NCBI GenBank assembly: GCA_035534455.1
Contig: DATLRV010000011.1
Span: 1 to 64,000 of the forward strand
Source: JAJYVT01 sp035534455
GTDB lineage: Bacteria > Actinomycetota > Acidimicrobiia > Acidimicrobiales > RAAP-2
Length of the DNA stretch: 64,000 bases
Direction: 5' to 3'
Shown here: positions 1 through 7,957 of the stretch, one piece after another
How the letters are laid out: each line of letters starts with the position of its first letter
How positions within the stretch are numbered: the first letter of the stretch is position 1
Notes under the pieces: model-generated
Told to the model about the DNA's origin: nothing
What the model saw: the letters and a program-made list of their open reading frames with translations, nothing else
Databases searched by the model: none
Translations under genes and position numbers: made by a program

Positions 1-174
1 GCGCGTGCCGTCAGCGAAAGAGGCGTCGTTCGAGCTGGCGCTCGGGGCGCGGGCAGCGCCAGAGCCATCCGGGTGTGGGGTCCGGCGCGCCATTCGCCGG
101 TTCGTTGCACGCTGGCTCGGCGCCCCGACGACGCCGGCTCCCGAACGGAGAACGTCTGATCGCGGCTCGGCGCG

Positions 175-1041
175 TTGCGTCCTTCTCCCGGTCCTCGTGG
201 GCCAAGACGAGACGGACGTTGCGGTGGCGGCAGCGAGCTGGGCAAGGATCTCACCGTTCAGCGCGTCGCCGGTCCGACCGAGTACGACACGGCGCTCGAG
301 ATCGCAACGACGCCCACGAAGACAAGCGTCGGGAAGCTGGATCTCGCGGGCGCATACGGCACCAACACACGAGGCAAGGCCGGCCTCTACAACACAACGA
401 ATGGCAACGCATCTGCGACGGCACCGAGCTCGACACCTGTGCCGACGGCGGTCCTGGCCACCGGCCGCACCTTCCAAGACGCAATGTCGGCGAGCGCCCT
501 CGCGTATGCCGACCATCTGCCGATCCTCCTCACGACACCGTCGAAGCTCTCGCCTCAGGTGTCCACAGCTATCGACCAGCTCGGCATCGAACAGGTGATC
601 GTCATGGGCGGTCCGCTCGCGGTCTCCGACACAGTCGTCGTTTCGTTGGAAAGGGCTCATGTGTCGGTCCTACGCGTCGCCGGAGCTGACTACACGATGA
701 CGGCGGTAGAGCTCGCCATATGCGAGCTCGGGCCTGCCACAGGCCACGTCGGACTCGACTGGCCTGCATCAGGTGGAGCGATCGTGGCTCGCGGTAACGG
801 CTTTACCGACGGCCTCGCCGGTGCGGTTGTGGCGGCGGATGGACCTGCGAGCTCGTCACCCGAGCCGCTCCTCCTCACCGAGAACCCGACGACACCCGGG
901 ATATATCTGCTCGCCTTCTTCGAGGTTGCAGGGACAACGGGCATCTGGGCGAAGACGCTGACTCACCTCACCGTCCTCGGCGGGCCGCTCGCCGTGAGCA
1001 ACCAGGCTGCCAATGAGATGGAGATCGCGCTCGCCTTCTGA
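175..1041 (+). CDS. Cell wall-binding repeat 2 (CWB2) protein, 5' end unclear or decayed
   Basis: The 288-residue frame carries about two and a half CWB2 units: pairs of an RVAG.....TA segment and a VLATG..F.DA/VIVMGGPLAVS segment (residues roughly 30-115, 165-275). CWB2 proteins are normally exported and bind anionic cell-wall polymers non-covalently. No signal peptide lies in frame: the only start is a TTG at 175, the frame is closed at 157-159, and the first 25 residues are Arg/Gly-rich and unlike the rest. The two other forward frames are open upstream but show no convincing leader either. It is either a 5'-decayed gene or a frameshifted one whose leader was lost. The repeat identity is clear; that it is a functional gene is doubtful. 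Confidence 0.55.
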   Translation: MRPSPGPRGPRRDGRCGGGSELGKDLTVQRVAGPTEYDTALEIATTPTKTSVGKLDLAGAYGTNTRGKAGLYNTTNGNASATAPSSTPVPTAVLATGRTFQDAMSASALAYADHLPILLTTPSKLSPQVSTAIDQLGIEQVIVMGGPLAVSDTVVVSLERAHVSVLRVAGADYTMTAVELAICELGPATGHVGLDWPASGGAIVARGNGFTDGLAGAVVAADGPASSSPEPLLLTENPTTPGIYLLAFFEVAGTTGIWAKTLTHLTVLGGPLAVSNQAANEMEIALAF

Positions 1042-1386
1042 GCGTGCCACCGACGTCCCGCCGGGGTGGATTGGGGAGCTGAAGGTGGCCCGTCTCACCA
1101 CGTGGCGAGGGAGGCAGACACCCGTTGGCCGGTCATCACCGGCACTGGGCGGATCGCCTCCGCGCCGGCGAACTACTCGCCAGCCTCTCCGTCGACCCAG
1201 CTTGGCCGATCGGCCCAGGGACGAGCGGCACCGACGCGCTGCTCCTCATCCGCCGTCCCCAGTCCGCAGATCGCTGGGCCCGTCGGCCATCCTGGGCATC
1301 GGCTGACGATCGAAGCCTCGCCTCCGAGCTCCTGTCGCCCATGCCGAGCGAGAAGTAGCCTTTGCGGTGGGGAAGGGAGGAGGTCC
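1042..1386. other. Intergenic, no gene seen
   Basis: About 345 bases between the CWB2 frame and the next start. Open frames cross it, but they are Arg/Ser/Pro-rich with no family resemblance. A purine-rich ribosome-binding stretch (GGAAGGGAGGAGG) closes the region just before 1387. No convincing hairpin or promoter was found. Confidence 0.5.
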
Positions 1387-2286
1387 ATGACGTTCCAGCA
1401 GCCGAGGTGCGAGCCTTCCCTGCAACACAAGGGACCCGACGTGCCCATCCTCGTGATGTGGATGGCCGTGGCCGTGCTGGTGGTCGCCGGCGGCGTCGTC
1501 TACATCGTCGGGAACACGTCGCCCGTCTCGTCGCGGGCCCACCTGCAGCGCGCACTGCTCGCGACCACGTCCGCGGTGACCGCAGACGTGACAATGGCCG
1601 TCAAGATCAGCTTCGACGGGCTCTCCGTCTCGGTCGACGCGACGGGCAGTGTCGACTTCGCCACCAAGGCGGCGAGTCTCCAGATGAGCGTCCTCGGTCA
1701 GACACTCTCGCTCGTCGCGTCCGACGGCGTGTTGTACCTGAAGTCGGGGACCTTGTTGAGCTCCCAGTACCCCGGCAAGACATGGGTGCGCATACCCGCG
1801 TCGAGCTTCGCAGGCGCCGACGGCAACCAGCCGTTCGTCACATACGACCCACAGGAGACGATGAGCGCGCTGGTGAAGCTCGGAGCGACCGTGAGCCCGA
1901 TCGGCACGACCTCCATCGACGGAACGGAGGACCAGGGGTACCAGGTGCACTTGACCGTGGCCGACCTCGAGGCGCACCCCTCGGCGCTCCCGCCTTCGAT
2001 GCAGGCAATGTTCGCGACAGCAAAGACAGTTCCCAAGACAGCGCAGGTTTCGGCGACGATGTACGTCGATCCCGCCGGCCGGCTCCAGGCGGAGCACGTG
2101 CTCGTCACCGGACAGGAGAACGGCCATCAGGTCTCCGCGTCGATCGACCTCACGATGTCGCACTTCGGCACGGCGACCGTGCCCGGGCCGCCACCCGCGA
2201 CAGCGACGGTGACATACCAGCAGCTGAACGGTGCGACCGGCTCGGGTCTGTTCCCGTTCTCCTCGCCGGGATCGCAGGTCACATAG
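1387..2286 (+). CDS. Membrane-anchored LppX/LprAFG-like protein
   Basis: This 299-residue protein has one N-terminal transmembrane segment (about residues 19-42, MWMAVAVLVVAGGVVYIVG) followed by an extracellular domain of alternating hydrophobic strands. Phrases such as MSVLGQTLSLVASDGVLYLKSG and KTWVRIP resemble the LppX/LprAFG lipoproteins of actinobacteria, whose half-barrel fold carries lipids across the envelope. There is no lipobox cysteine, so it would be anchored by the helix. The ATG at 1387 is chosen because GGAAGGGAGGAGG lies just upstream; the frame runs further 5' but only as low-complexity sequence. Its 3' end overlaps the convergent DUF779 gene by eight bases. The family call is by fold and composition, so the substrate is unknown. 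Confidence 0.7.
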   Translation: MTFQQPRCEPSLQHKGPDVPILVMWMAVAVLVVAGGVVYIVGNTSPVSSRAHLQRALLATTSAVTADVTMAVKISFDGLSVSVDATGSVDFATKAASLQMSVLGQTLSLVASDGVLYLKSGTLLSSQYPGKTWVRIPASSFAGADGNQPFVTYDPQETMSALVKLGATVSPIGTTSIDGTEDQGYQVHLTVADLEAHPSALPPSMQAMFATAKTVPKTAQVSATMYVDPAGRLQAEHVLVTGQENGHQVSASIDLTMSHFGTATVPGPPPATATVTYQQLNGATGSGLFPFSSPGSQVT

Positions 2287-2614
2287 CGGAGCGAGCTCGC
2301 CCCGCCGGTGCCGCCCGGGCCACGAAGTGGAGGCCCTCACCGGCCGAGAGCGAGAATCCCTCGGGCTCGCCCGGAGCGACGTCGAGCACGAGCACGTGCT
2401 TCTCCCACAGGCGTGCTTGACGCTCGTCCATGTAGACCGGGCACCCGTCGACCTCGCCGAGGAGCAGGTCATGAGGCCCCACGACGAGCTCGCCTGTGGC
2501 GAAGCACATCGGTGCGCTGCCGTCGCAGCAGCCGGCGGACTGCACGAACATGAGCGGCCCGGTGGATCGCCTCAGCGCGTCGATGGCCCCGCGGGCGGCA
2601 GGGGTGGCCGTCAC
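2279..2614 (-). CDS. DUF779 protein, aldehyde dehydrogenase partner
   Basis: A 111-residue protein with the DUF779 hallmarks: FVQSAGCCDGSAPMCF near the N-terminus, then a GPHDLLLGEVDGCPVYMD segment and a central WEKHVLVLDVAPG. DUF779 genes commonly sit beside acetaldehyde dehydrogenase genes, as here, where the dehydrogenase ends about 180 bases upstream on the same strand. The conserved Cys-Cys-Asp-Gly motif suggests metal or redox chemistry, but no biochemical role is established. The GTG at 2614 is preferred because AGGACGG precedes it and the family match starts there; the frame extends upstream only as Arg-rich sequence. Confidence 0.85.
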   Translation of the reverse strand: MTATPAARGAIDALRRSTGPLMFVQSAGCCDGSAPMCFATGELVVGPHDLLLGEVDGCPVYMDERQARLWEKHVLVLDVAPGEPEGFSLSAGEGLHFVARAAPAGRARSAM

Positions 2615-2792
2615 CCGTCCTAGGTGGCGGCCACCCCGTGGCTCGGACTCGGTCCCGGTCCGGGTCCCGGAGCCGGCAGCGCGCCGGGACCGCGTCCGAC
2701 GCTCATCCCGGCCCGTGGTGTCCGGACCGGGATGAGGGGGACGGCCCTGCGGCACGACCATGACACTGCCCCGCTCGGGATCGTGGAACGGG

Positions 2793-4358
2793 TCAGAAGA
2801 GCCCGAGCGGCTTGGTGCTGTAGCTCACCAGAAGGTTCTTCGTCTGGCTGTAGTGCTCCAGCATCATCCGGTGGTTCTCCCGTCCGATACCCGAGATCTT
2901 GTACCCGCCGAACGCTGCGCCGGCCGGGTACAGGTGGTAGCAGTTCGTCCAGACCCTGCCGGCCTTGATCGCGCGCCCCATGCGATAGGCGGTGTTGCCG
3001 TTGCGGCTCCACACGCCGGCGCCGAGGCCGTACAGCGTGTCGTTGGCGATCCTGACGGCGTCAGCTTCGTCCTTGAAGGTCGTGACCGCGAGAACCGGGC
3101 CGAAGATCTCCTCTTGGAACACCCGCATGCCGTTCTCGCCCTTGAGCACCGTGGGCTGGAAGTAGTAGCCGTCCTGCAGCTCTCCGCCGAGGTGGGCGCG
3201 GTCGCCGCCGATCAGGACCTCGGCACCCTCCTGGCGTCCGATCTCGACGTACCCGGCGATCTTCTCGATCTGCTGGCGCGAGTTCTGCGCACCGATCATC
3301 GTGTGCGGGTCGAGCGGGTCGCCCTGGATGATCTTCCCGATGCGGTCGAGTGCGCGGGACATGAATTCGTCGTAGATCGACTCCTGGATGATCGCCCGCG
3401 ACGGGCAGGTGCACACCTCGCCCTTGTTGAACGCGTACAGCACGAGACCCTCCACGGCCTTGTCGAGGAACTCGTCGTCGTCCTCCAGCACGTCGGCAAA
3501 GAAGATGTTCGGAGACTTGCCGCCGAGCTCCACCGTCGAAGGGATCAGGTTCTGTGCGGCGTACTGCATGATCAACCGCCCGGTGACCGTTTCACCGGTG
3601 AATCCCACCTTGGCAATGCGCGGGCTCGACGCGAGCGCCTTCCCGATCTCCCCGCCCGGTCCCGTGATGACGTTGACGACCCCGGGAGGCACGATGTCCT
3701 CGATCAGCTCGGCGAGCTTCAGGATCGACCACGGCGTCGGCGATGCAGGCTTGACCACCGTGCAGTTCCCCGCGGCGAGCGCAGGCGCGATCTTCCACGC
3801 TGCCATGAGCAGCGGGAAGTTGAAGGGGATGATCTGGGCGACGACGCCGAGCGGCTCGTGGAAGTGGTATGCGACGGTGTCCCGGTCGATCTCCGTCGAG
3901 CTTCCTTCGAGGGAGCGGGTTGCCGCGGCGAAGTACCGGAAGTGGTCGGCGGCGAGCGGGATGTCGGCGGCGATGGTTTCCCGGACCGGCTTGCCGTTCT
4001 CCCAGCTCTCCGCGACCGCGAGCGGGAGGAGGTTCGCCTCGATCACGTCGGCGATGGCATGCAGCACCCTCGCGCGCTCCTGGAGCGAGGTCTCGGCCCA
4101 GGCGTCCCTGGCCGCATGCGCGGCGTCGAGTGCCACGTCCACGTCCTCGGCGGTCGAGCGCGGCACCTCGGTGAACACGTGCCCGGTACCCGGGCTCACG
4201 TTCTCCATGTACTGCTCGCCGCGCGGGGCCACCCAGTGGCCGCCGATGAAGTTCTCGTAGCGTTCCTTGACGCTCACGAGGCTGCCGGTCTGCCCGGGTG
4301 GGATGTAGCTGCCGTCGGGGCGCATTCCCAGGGGTTCTGCGACGTCGGGACCGCTCAT
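2793..4358 (-). CDS. NAD-dependent aldehyde dehydrogenase (acetaldehyde type)
   Basis: A 521-residue ALDH-superfamily enzyme that oxidises an aldehyde, probably acetaldehyde, to the acid with NAD(P). The general-base Glu is at about residue 277 (VELGGKSPN) and the catalytic Cys at about 316 (FNKGEVCTCPSR); the Rossmann glycines are in GFTGETVTG. The NKGEVCTCPSR form and the C-terminal AAFGGYKISGIGRE place it with the ExaC/AldA-like acetaldehyde dehydrogenases. The ATG has a good ribosome-binding site (GGAGGAACGAGC before it). It probably forms a transcription unit with the DUF779 gene downstream. No alcohol dehydrogenase is next to it. Confidence 0.93.
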   Translation of the reverse strand: MSGPDVAEPLGMRPDGSYIPPGQTGSLVSVKERYENFIGGHWVAPRGEQYMENVSPGTGHVFTEVPRSTAEDVDVALDAAHAARDAWAETSLQERARVLHAIADVIEANLLPLAVAESWENGKPVRETIAADIPLAADHFRYFAAATRSLEGSSTEIDRDTVAYHFHEPLGVVAQIIPFNFPLLMAAWKIAPALAAGNCTVVKPASPTPWSILKLAELIEDIVPPGVVNVITGPGGEIGKALASSPRIAKVGFTGETVTGRLIMQYAAQNLIPSTVELGGKSPNIFFADVLEDDDEFLDKAVEGLVLYAFNKGEVCTCPSRAIIQESIYDEFMSRALDRIGKIIQGDPLDPHTMIGAQNSRQQIEKIAGYVEIGRQEGAEVLIGGDRAHLGGELQDGYYFQPTVLKGENGMRVFQEEIFGPVLAVTTFKDEADAVRIANDTLYGLGAGVWSRNGNTAYRMGRAIKAGRVWTNCYHLYPAGAAFGGYKISGIGRENHRMMLEHYSQTKNLLVSYSTKPLGLF

Positions 4359-4580
4359 GCTCGTTCCTCCTGCTCAGGGGCGTCGATCCGCCCGGAGGGC
4401 CGGCTGCCCCGACAGGCGCACCCCGGCTCCCCGTCCGAACCTACGGTGGCGTGCCGCGTCTGCGAAGGGCCGAAGGTCACCGCCACGGCGACGGCGGGCA
4501 CCCCCGCGGGCGTGGCCCGTCGAGTCGGCCATACTGCGTGGGCGGTCGAGGGGGCGGTCGAGGGGGCGGTCGTCGACGCG

Positions 4581-4789
4581 CTGCGCCAGGAAGGTGACGG
4601 CGTCCGGTTCGACTGGGGTCCCGTGGCGGCGGGACTCCTCGTCAGAGGACCCGGGCCGTGGTGGTCATCGACGTACTCTCGTTCACGACCGCCGTGAGCA
4701 TCCTCACCGGGCGCGGGACTGCGGGGGCGGAGCTCGATGCCGACCGACACGCCTCGGTCATGCGGGGAGCGATGTTCGTGCGGGCGTGA
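4581..4789 (+). pseudogene. Remnant of a ComB-like 2-phosphosulfolactate phosphatase gene
   Basis: Two frames joined by a shift spell the start of a ComB protein. The first frame (from about 4587) reads QEGDGVRFDWGPVAAGLL and the second (from 4658) reads VVVIDVLSFTTAVSILTGRG, matching the conserved RFxWGP and VVVxDVLSFTTAV motifs of the family. After GRG the similarity fails and a stop arrives at 4787. The remaining two thirds of a normal ComB protein of roughly 230 residues is missing. It lies alone between two minus-strand genes. The reading is by motif memory; the frameshift and truncation are directly visible. Confidence 0.6.
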
Positions 4790-4805
4790 CCGCCACCCGG
4801 GGCAG

Positions 4806-5747
4806 TCAGCTCTCCTGTCGCTTGATCACGACGTGACCGCCGCCCGTGGGCCGTGGCACCGGCGCCACCTGCGGGTCGAGATCGCGCGCCGGGACGGTGA
4901 CACCCCCGAGGTGGCGGACACGGCCGAGCTCGGGCGTTGCGTGCCGCGCGCCGGCGTTGCCGCGCGCGTGTGCACCGGCGCGTTGGATGTCCGGGCGGAC
5001 CACGAGGAGATAGCCGACGAGCACGACCAGCACCGCCAACGCGCCGAGGGCCGTGGTGCCGTCCCCGAGGCCGATGCCGCTCCAGGAGTGCGGCTTGCTC
5101 AGGTAGTCGTCGATCGACGCGCCCAACGGCCGGGTGATCACGTAGGAGCACCAGAAGGCGACCACGCTGTGCAGGCCGAGTCGCCACCAGGCAAACGCCG
5201 GGACGAGGATCACGACGAAGAAGACGACGGCCGATCCGAAGTAGCCGAGACCGACCACCGACGCCGTGAAGTCCCCGAGCGCGGTGCCGAGCGCGAACGT
5301 GGCGAAAACGGTCGCCCAATAGTAAGCCTCGCGCCGCGTGGTGGTGATGCTGTGGATCGAGAGCGTCCGTTCGCTGCGGAACCAGACGGTGAAGACCCCG
5401 ACGAGCACCACGGCCCACATCGCCGTCGTCCCCGTGTAGGAGATGCCGAGGTAGAGGTGGAAGAAGTCCGCCACCCCGGTCCCGGCGACGGCGATCGCGT
5501 ACGCGAGGAACCAGTACGCGCCAGCATGGTAGCGACGGGTCCGGAACTGCCACGCGAGGGCGACCGCGAGGAGGAGCACCTCGATCGCCCCACCGACGAC
5601 CTTGCCGACGCTGTCGAGCGCGAGGAAGTCCGACGCCGCCTCGCCCCCGGCGGTCGTGACGACCTTCACCACCCAGAACAGGAGGGTGATCTGCGGGACC
5701 TTGACGGCGACGGGTTCCGGAAAGACCCGGCGTATGGCGTGCAGCAC
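4806..5747 (-). CDS. COG4705-type integral membrane protein
   Basis: A 313-residue polytopic protein with about eight hydrophobic segments. It opens with VKVPQITLLFWVVKVVTTAGGEAASDFL, then repeats the same type of segment later (TLSIHSITTTRREAYYWATVFATFALGTALGDF), giving the internal duplication typical of COG4705 membrane-anchored proteins. Function of the family is unknown. The final 70 residues are hydrophilic and Arg/Gly-rich and may be a cytoplasmic tail or poorly conserved extension. The GTG at 5747 is an inferred start with GAGGGG about a dozen bases upstream; the frame stays open far upstream as GC-rich noise. It is divergent from the molybdenum oxidoreductase gene. Confidence 0.75.
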   Translation of the reverse strand: MLHAIRRVFPEPVAVKVPQITLLFWVVKVVTTAGGEAASDFLALDSVGKVVGGAIEVLLLAVALAWQFRTRRYHAGAYWFLAYAIAVAGTGVADFFHLYLGISYTGTTAMWAVVLVGVFTVWFRSERTLSIHSITTTRREAYYWATVFATFALGTALGDFTASVVGLGYFGSAVVFFVVILVPAFAWWRLGLHSVVAFWCSYVITRPLGASIDDYLSKPHSWSGIGLGDGTTALGALAVLVVLVGYLLVVRPDIQRAGAHARGNAGARHATPELGRVRHLGGVTVPARDLDPQVAPVPRPTGGGHVVIKRQES

Positions 5748-5849
5748 TGGAAGGCCGTTCCCCTCGGCGTCGTGGTGCGGGCGGTGGCGGCTGCAGGTTA
5801 GCTGCACCGACGCGCGGGGTCCCGACACCCGCTTGCGCCCCTGCAGCCC

Positions 5850-5855
5850 TACACT
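5850..5855 (+). promoter_or_regulatory. Candidate -10 element of a leaderless promoter
   Basis: TACACT ends six bases before the GTG at 5862, and no Shine-Dalgarno site precedes that start. The spacing would place the transcript start at or next to the start codon. No clear -35 element is visible. Confidence 0.35.
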
Positions 5856-5861
5856 CCCGTT

Positions 5862-6602
5862 GTGGTCGTGCCGAGAGGCCCGGCGCCGCCCGCCCGTCAG
5901 GCGCTCCCCGGCAAGCCGGAGAAGACCGTCGCCGTGGGCAGGAGGGTGTTCCTCGGCATGGTCGCGCTCGGGGCTGCGGGCATCGCGTTCGGCTCGGCGG
6001 TGCAGGGCCGCGTGGGACGTGCGCTCGGGTCGGGCCTCGCCGGGATCCTGCCGGGGGGCGACCTCTTCCAGATCTACAGCGTCAGCAACACGTTCCCGGC
6101 GATCGCTCCCGGCGCCTACCGGTTGAAGATCTCCGGGCTGGTCGAGCACCCGACGACGCTCACCCTGGCGGACCTCGAGGCCATGCCCCGGGTGCGCTTC
6201 GTGAAGACCTTCCAGTGCGTGACCGGATGGCGGGTCCCAGGCGTGCCGTGGGAAGGGGTCCGGCTGTCGCACGTCCTCGACACCGTCGGCGTCCGACCGG
6301 GGGCGGTCGCGCTCTCTTTCGACTCCTTCGACGGAGTGGACACCGAGAGCCTCACCCTCGCCCAGGCGCGGCTCCCGGACGTGATCGTCGCGACCCGCAT
6401 GCTCGACGCGCCGATCACGACGGTCCACGGCGGGCCCGTGCGGCTCTACGTCGCACCCATGTTCGGCTACAAGTCGCTGAAGTGGCTCTCGGGCATCCGC
6501 GTGGTGGACGCGGTGGAGCCGGGCTACTGGGAGCAGTACGGCTACCCCGTGAACGGCTGGCTCGACGGCTCCACCACGGCCGCGCCGCCGCGCGGGGTCT
6601 GA
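5862..6602 (+). CDS. Molybdopterin-dependent oxidoreductase (sulfite-oxidase fold, YedY-like)
   Basis: A 246-residue single-domain molybdenum-cofactor enzyme. Residues about 26-48 (VGRRVFLGMVALGAAG) form an Arg-rich leader/helix resembling a twin-arginine signal, though with a single RR and no FLK consensus. The cofactor-ligating Cys is at about 119 in VKTFQCVTGW, followed by VPWEGVRLSHVL and the C-terminal PMFGYKSLKWLSGI typical of the family. The domain is shorter than YedY and lacks the dimerisation domain of sulfite oxidase. The next gene, eleven bases on, is a membrane cytochrome b, so the pair probably moves electrons between the quinone pool and an unidentified periplasmic substrate. 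The start is the leaderless-looking GTG at 5862. Confidence 0.85.
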   Translation: MVVPRGPAPPARQALPGKPEKTVAVGRRVFLGMVALGAAGIAFGSAVQGRVGRALGSGLAGILPGGDLFQIYSVSNTFPAIAPGAYRLKISGLVEHPTTLTLADLEAMPRVRFVKTFQCVTGWRVPGVPWEGVRLSHVLDTVGVRPGAVALSFDSFDGVDTESLTLAQARLPDVIVATRMLDAPITTVHGGPVRLYVAPMFGYKSLKWLSGIRVVDAVEPGYWEQYGYPVNGWLDGSTTAAPPRGV

Positions 6603-6612
6603 GGCGGTCCGC

Positions 6613-7299
6613 ATGCACGATGGCCGGGGCGCTCCGGCGACGTCCCGCCTGCTGCGCTTCGACATGGCGCAACGCATCGCGCACTGGGCGAACGCCGCGC
6701 TCTTCGGCGTGCTGGTGCTCACCGCGTTGCCGCTCTACTTCCCCTCCGTCGAACGCGTCGTCGGCCGCCACGTGCTCGTCGCGACCGTCCACGTCTGGGC
6801 GGGCATCGCGCTGCCCCTGCCGCTTCTCGTCTCGCTCGTCGGTCCCTGGGGAGCGCGCATGCGGCGCGATGTGCGGCGGTTCAATCGCTGGACCCGTGCG
6901 GAGCTCGAATGGTTGCGGCGCCTCGGTGGCGGGGACCGCCGGAAGCTCGACAAGTTCAACCCGGGGCAGAAGCTGAACGCGATCTTCGTGGGCGGCTCGA
7001 TCGTCGTCTTCCTGGCGAGCGGTGTCGTGTTGAAGTGGTTCGGCCTGTTCCCGGTCGGGTGGCGCACGGGCGCCACCTTCGTGCACGAGGTCCTGGCCTA
7101 CCTGTTCGTCGCCGTCGTCCTCGGTCACGTCGTCATGGCCCTCACCCACCGCGACGCCCTCCGATCGATGGCGCGAGGGTGGGTCACCGTCACGTGGGCG
7201 CGGCGCAACGCCCCGCGGTGGGCGCGCGAGGAGCTCGGCGCCGAGCGGGCGGACGAGCCGCAGATGGTCGCGCAGGACCCGGTTCGGGTTCCCGACTGA
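6613..7299 (+). CDS. Membrane cytochrome b (b561/hydrogenase-b type)
   Basis: A 228-residue protein with four to five transmembrane helices and the His pattern of a diheme cytochrome b: RIAHWANA (near residue 21), VATVHVWAG, FVHEVLAYL, and GHVVMALTH in the last helix. A cytoplasmic loop with FNPGQKLNA is typical of the formate-dehydrogenase/hydrogenase cytochrome b group. It immediately follows the molybdenum oxidoreductase gene and is presumably its membrane anchor and electron partner. The C-terminal 35 residues are charged and extend into the cytoplasm. No competing start was found. Confidence 0.85.
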   Translation: MHDGRGAPATSRLLRFDMAQRIAHWANAALFGVLVLTALPLYFPSVERVVGRHVLVATVHVWAGIALPLPLLVSLVGPWGARMRRDVRRFNRWTRAELEWLRRLGGGDRRKLDKFNPGQKLNAIFVGGSIVVFLASGVVLKWFGLFPVGWRTGATFVHEVLAYLFVAVVLGHVVMALTHRDALRSMARGWVTVTWARRNAPRWAREELGAERADEPQMVAQDPVRVPD

Positions 7300-7316
7300 G
7301 GGTCCCGGTCTCGGAG

Positions 7317-7774
7317 CTACGGCGCCGCCCGGCGGGGTTCCCACCACCACGCCAGGCCCGCCAGCCCCGGTCCGGTGTGCGCCACCATGACGGAGCTGGA
7401 CGGGGCGGCGTAGAGCTCCGCACCCGGAGCGAAGTCCGAGAGCGCTGCGGTGAGCGCCTCGGAGGCGCCATCGGCCCGGAGTCGAGCACGGCGGCGTGCA
7501 ACCGGGCGCCGGGGGACTCGCCGGCGTGGCAGGCCGACACGATGGGCGCCAGTGCTGCCCGCGTGCTGCCTGCGGGGCGCCGCCGGCGACCCCGACCCTG
7601 GGAGAACTCGAAGACGGCGCGCAGCCCGAGCGATCGACCCGCACGTGCGGCGACGCTCGGCACGCGGCCGCTTCGTTCCAGGTAGTCGAGCTGCTCCAAG
7701 AAGGCGAGCAGACGCACGCGCCTCCCGACGCTCCGGATGGCGCGGGCGACCTCCCCGGCCGTGGCGCCCGCACG
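7317..7774 (-). pseudogene. 3' half of a DegV-family gene, frameshifted
   Basis: The C-terminal half of a DegV fatty-acid-binding protein is readable in two frames. The first gives GATAGEVARAI, VRLLAFLEQLDYLERSGRV and a SLGLRAVFEF stretch to HAAVLDSG; near 7480 the frame slips by one base and continues ADGASEALTAALSDFAPGAEL to VMVAHTGPGLAGLAWWWE, the standard DegV ending. The N-terminal half (about 140 residues, including the DSTA/V lipid-binding region) is absent and is replaced by a plsY fragment. A single sequencing error could explain the internal slip but not the missing half. DegV proteins bind fatty acids for FakA-type kinases. Confidence 0.75.
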
Positions 7775-7940
7775 CGGCGACCTGGTAGAGCGCGGTGCCC
7801 GACACCGTGCCACTTCCTACGCGGCGGAGGTCCGTGCCGGCGAACCGGCGCGCCGCGAGCTGGGCGAACGGTACGGATCCTGCGAGGAAGGAGACGGCGG
7901 ACACGCAGACGGGGACGGCGAGCCGGCGCGGCGCCGCCAT
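7767..7940 (-). pseudogene. 5' fragment of a plsY-like acyltransferase gene
   Basis: Beginning at an ATG (7940) the sequence encodes about 58 residues: a hydrophobic segment then GSVPFAQLAARRFAGTDLRR and VGSGTVSGTALYQVA. This resembles the first cytoplasmic loop of PlsY, the acyl-phosphate:glycerol-3-phosphate acyltransferase (DlRr-GSGN-GATN), with the key Asn residues changed. The similarity stops exactly where the out-of-frame DegV segment begins, so the two relics were fused by a deletion. A normal PlsY has about 200 residues and several membrane helices; here only the first survives. The identification rests on one motif block. Confidence 0.5.
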
Positions 7941-7957
7941 CGGCGTGGCCGCGGCGC

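Noticed and set aside
2622..2760. GGTCCCGG-rich stretch as a terminator of the aldehyde dehydrogenase gene
   Set aside because: Self-complementary short runs are expected at this GC content; no stable isolated hairpin with a T-run was found, and the DUF779 gene continues the unit.
4806..6722. A 638-codon minus frame covering the COG4705 gene and the molybdenum gene
   Set aside because: Only the part downstream of 5747 has membrane-protein features; the rest is antisense to a well-supported oxidoreductase gene.
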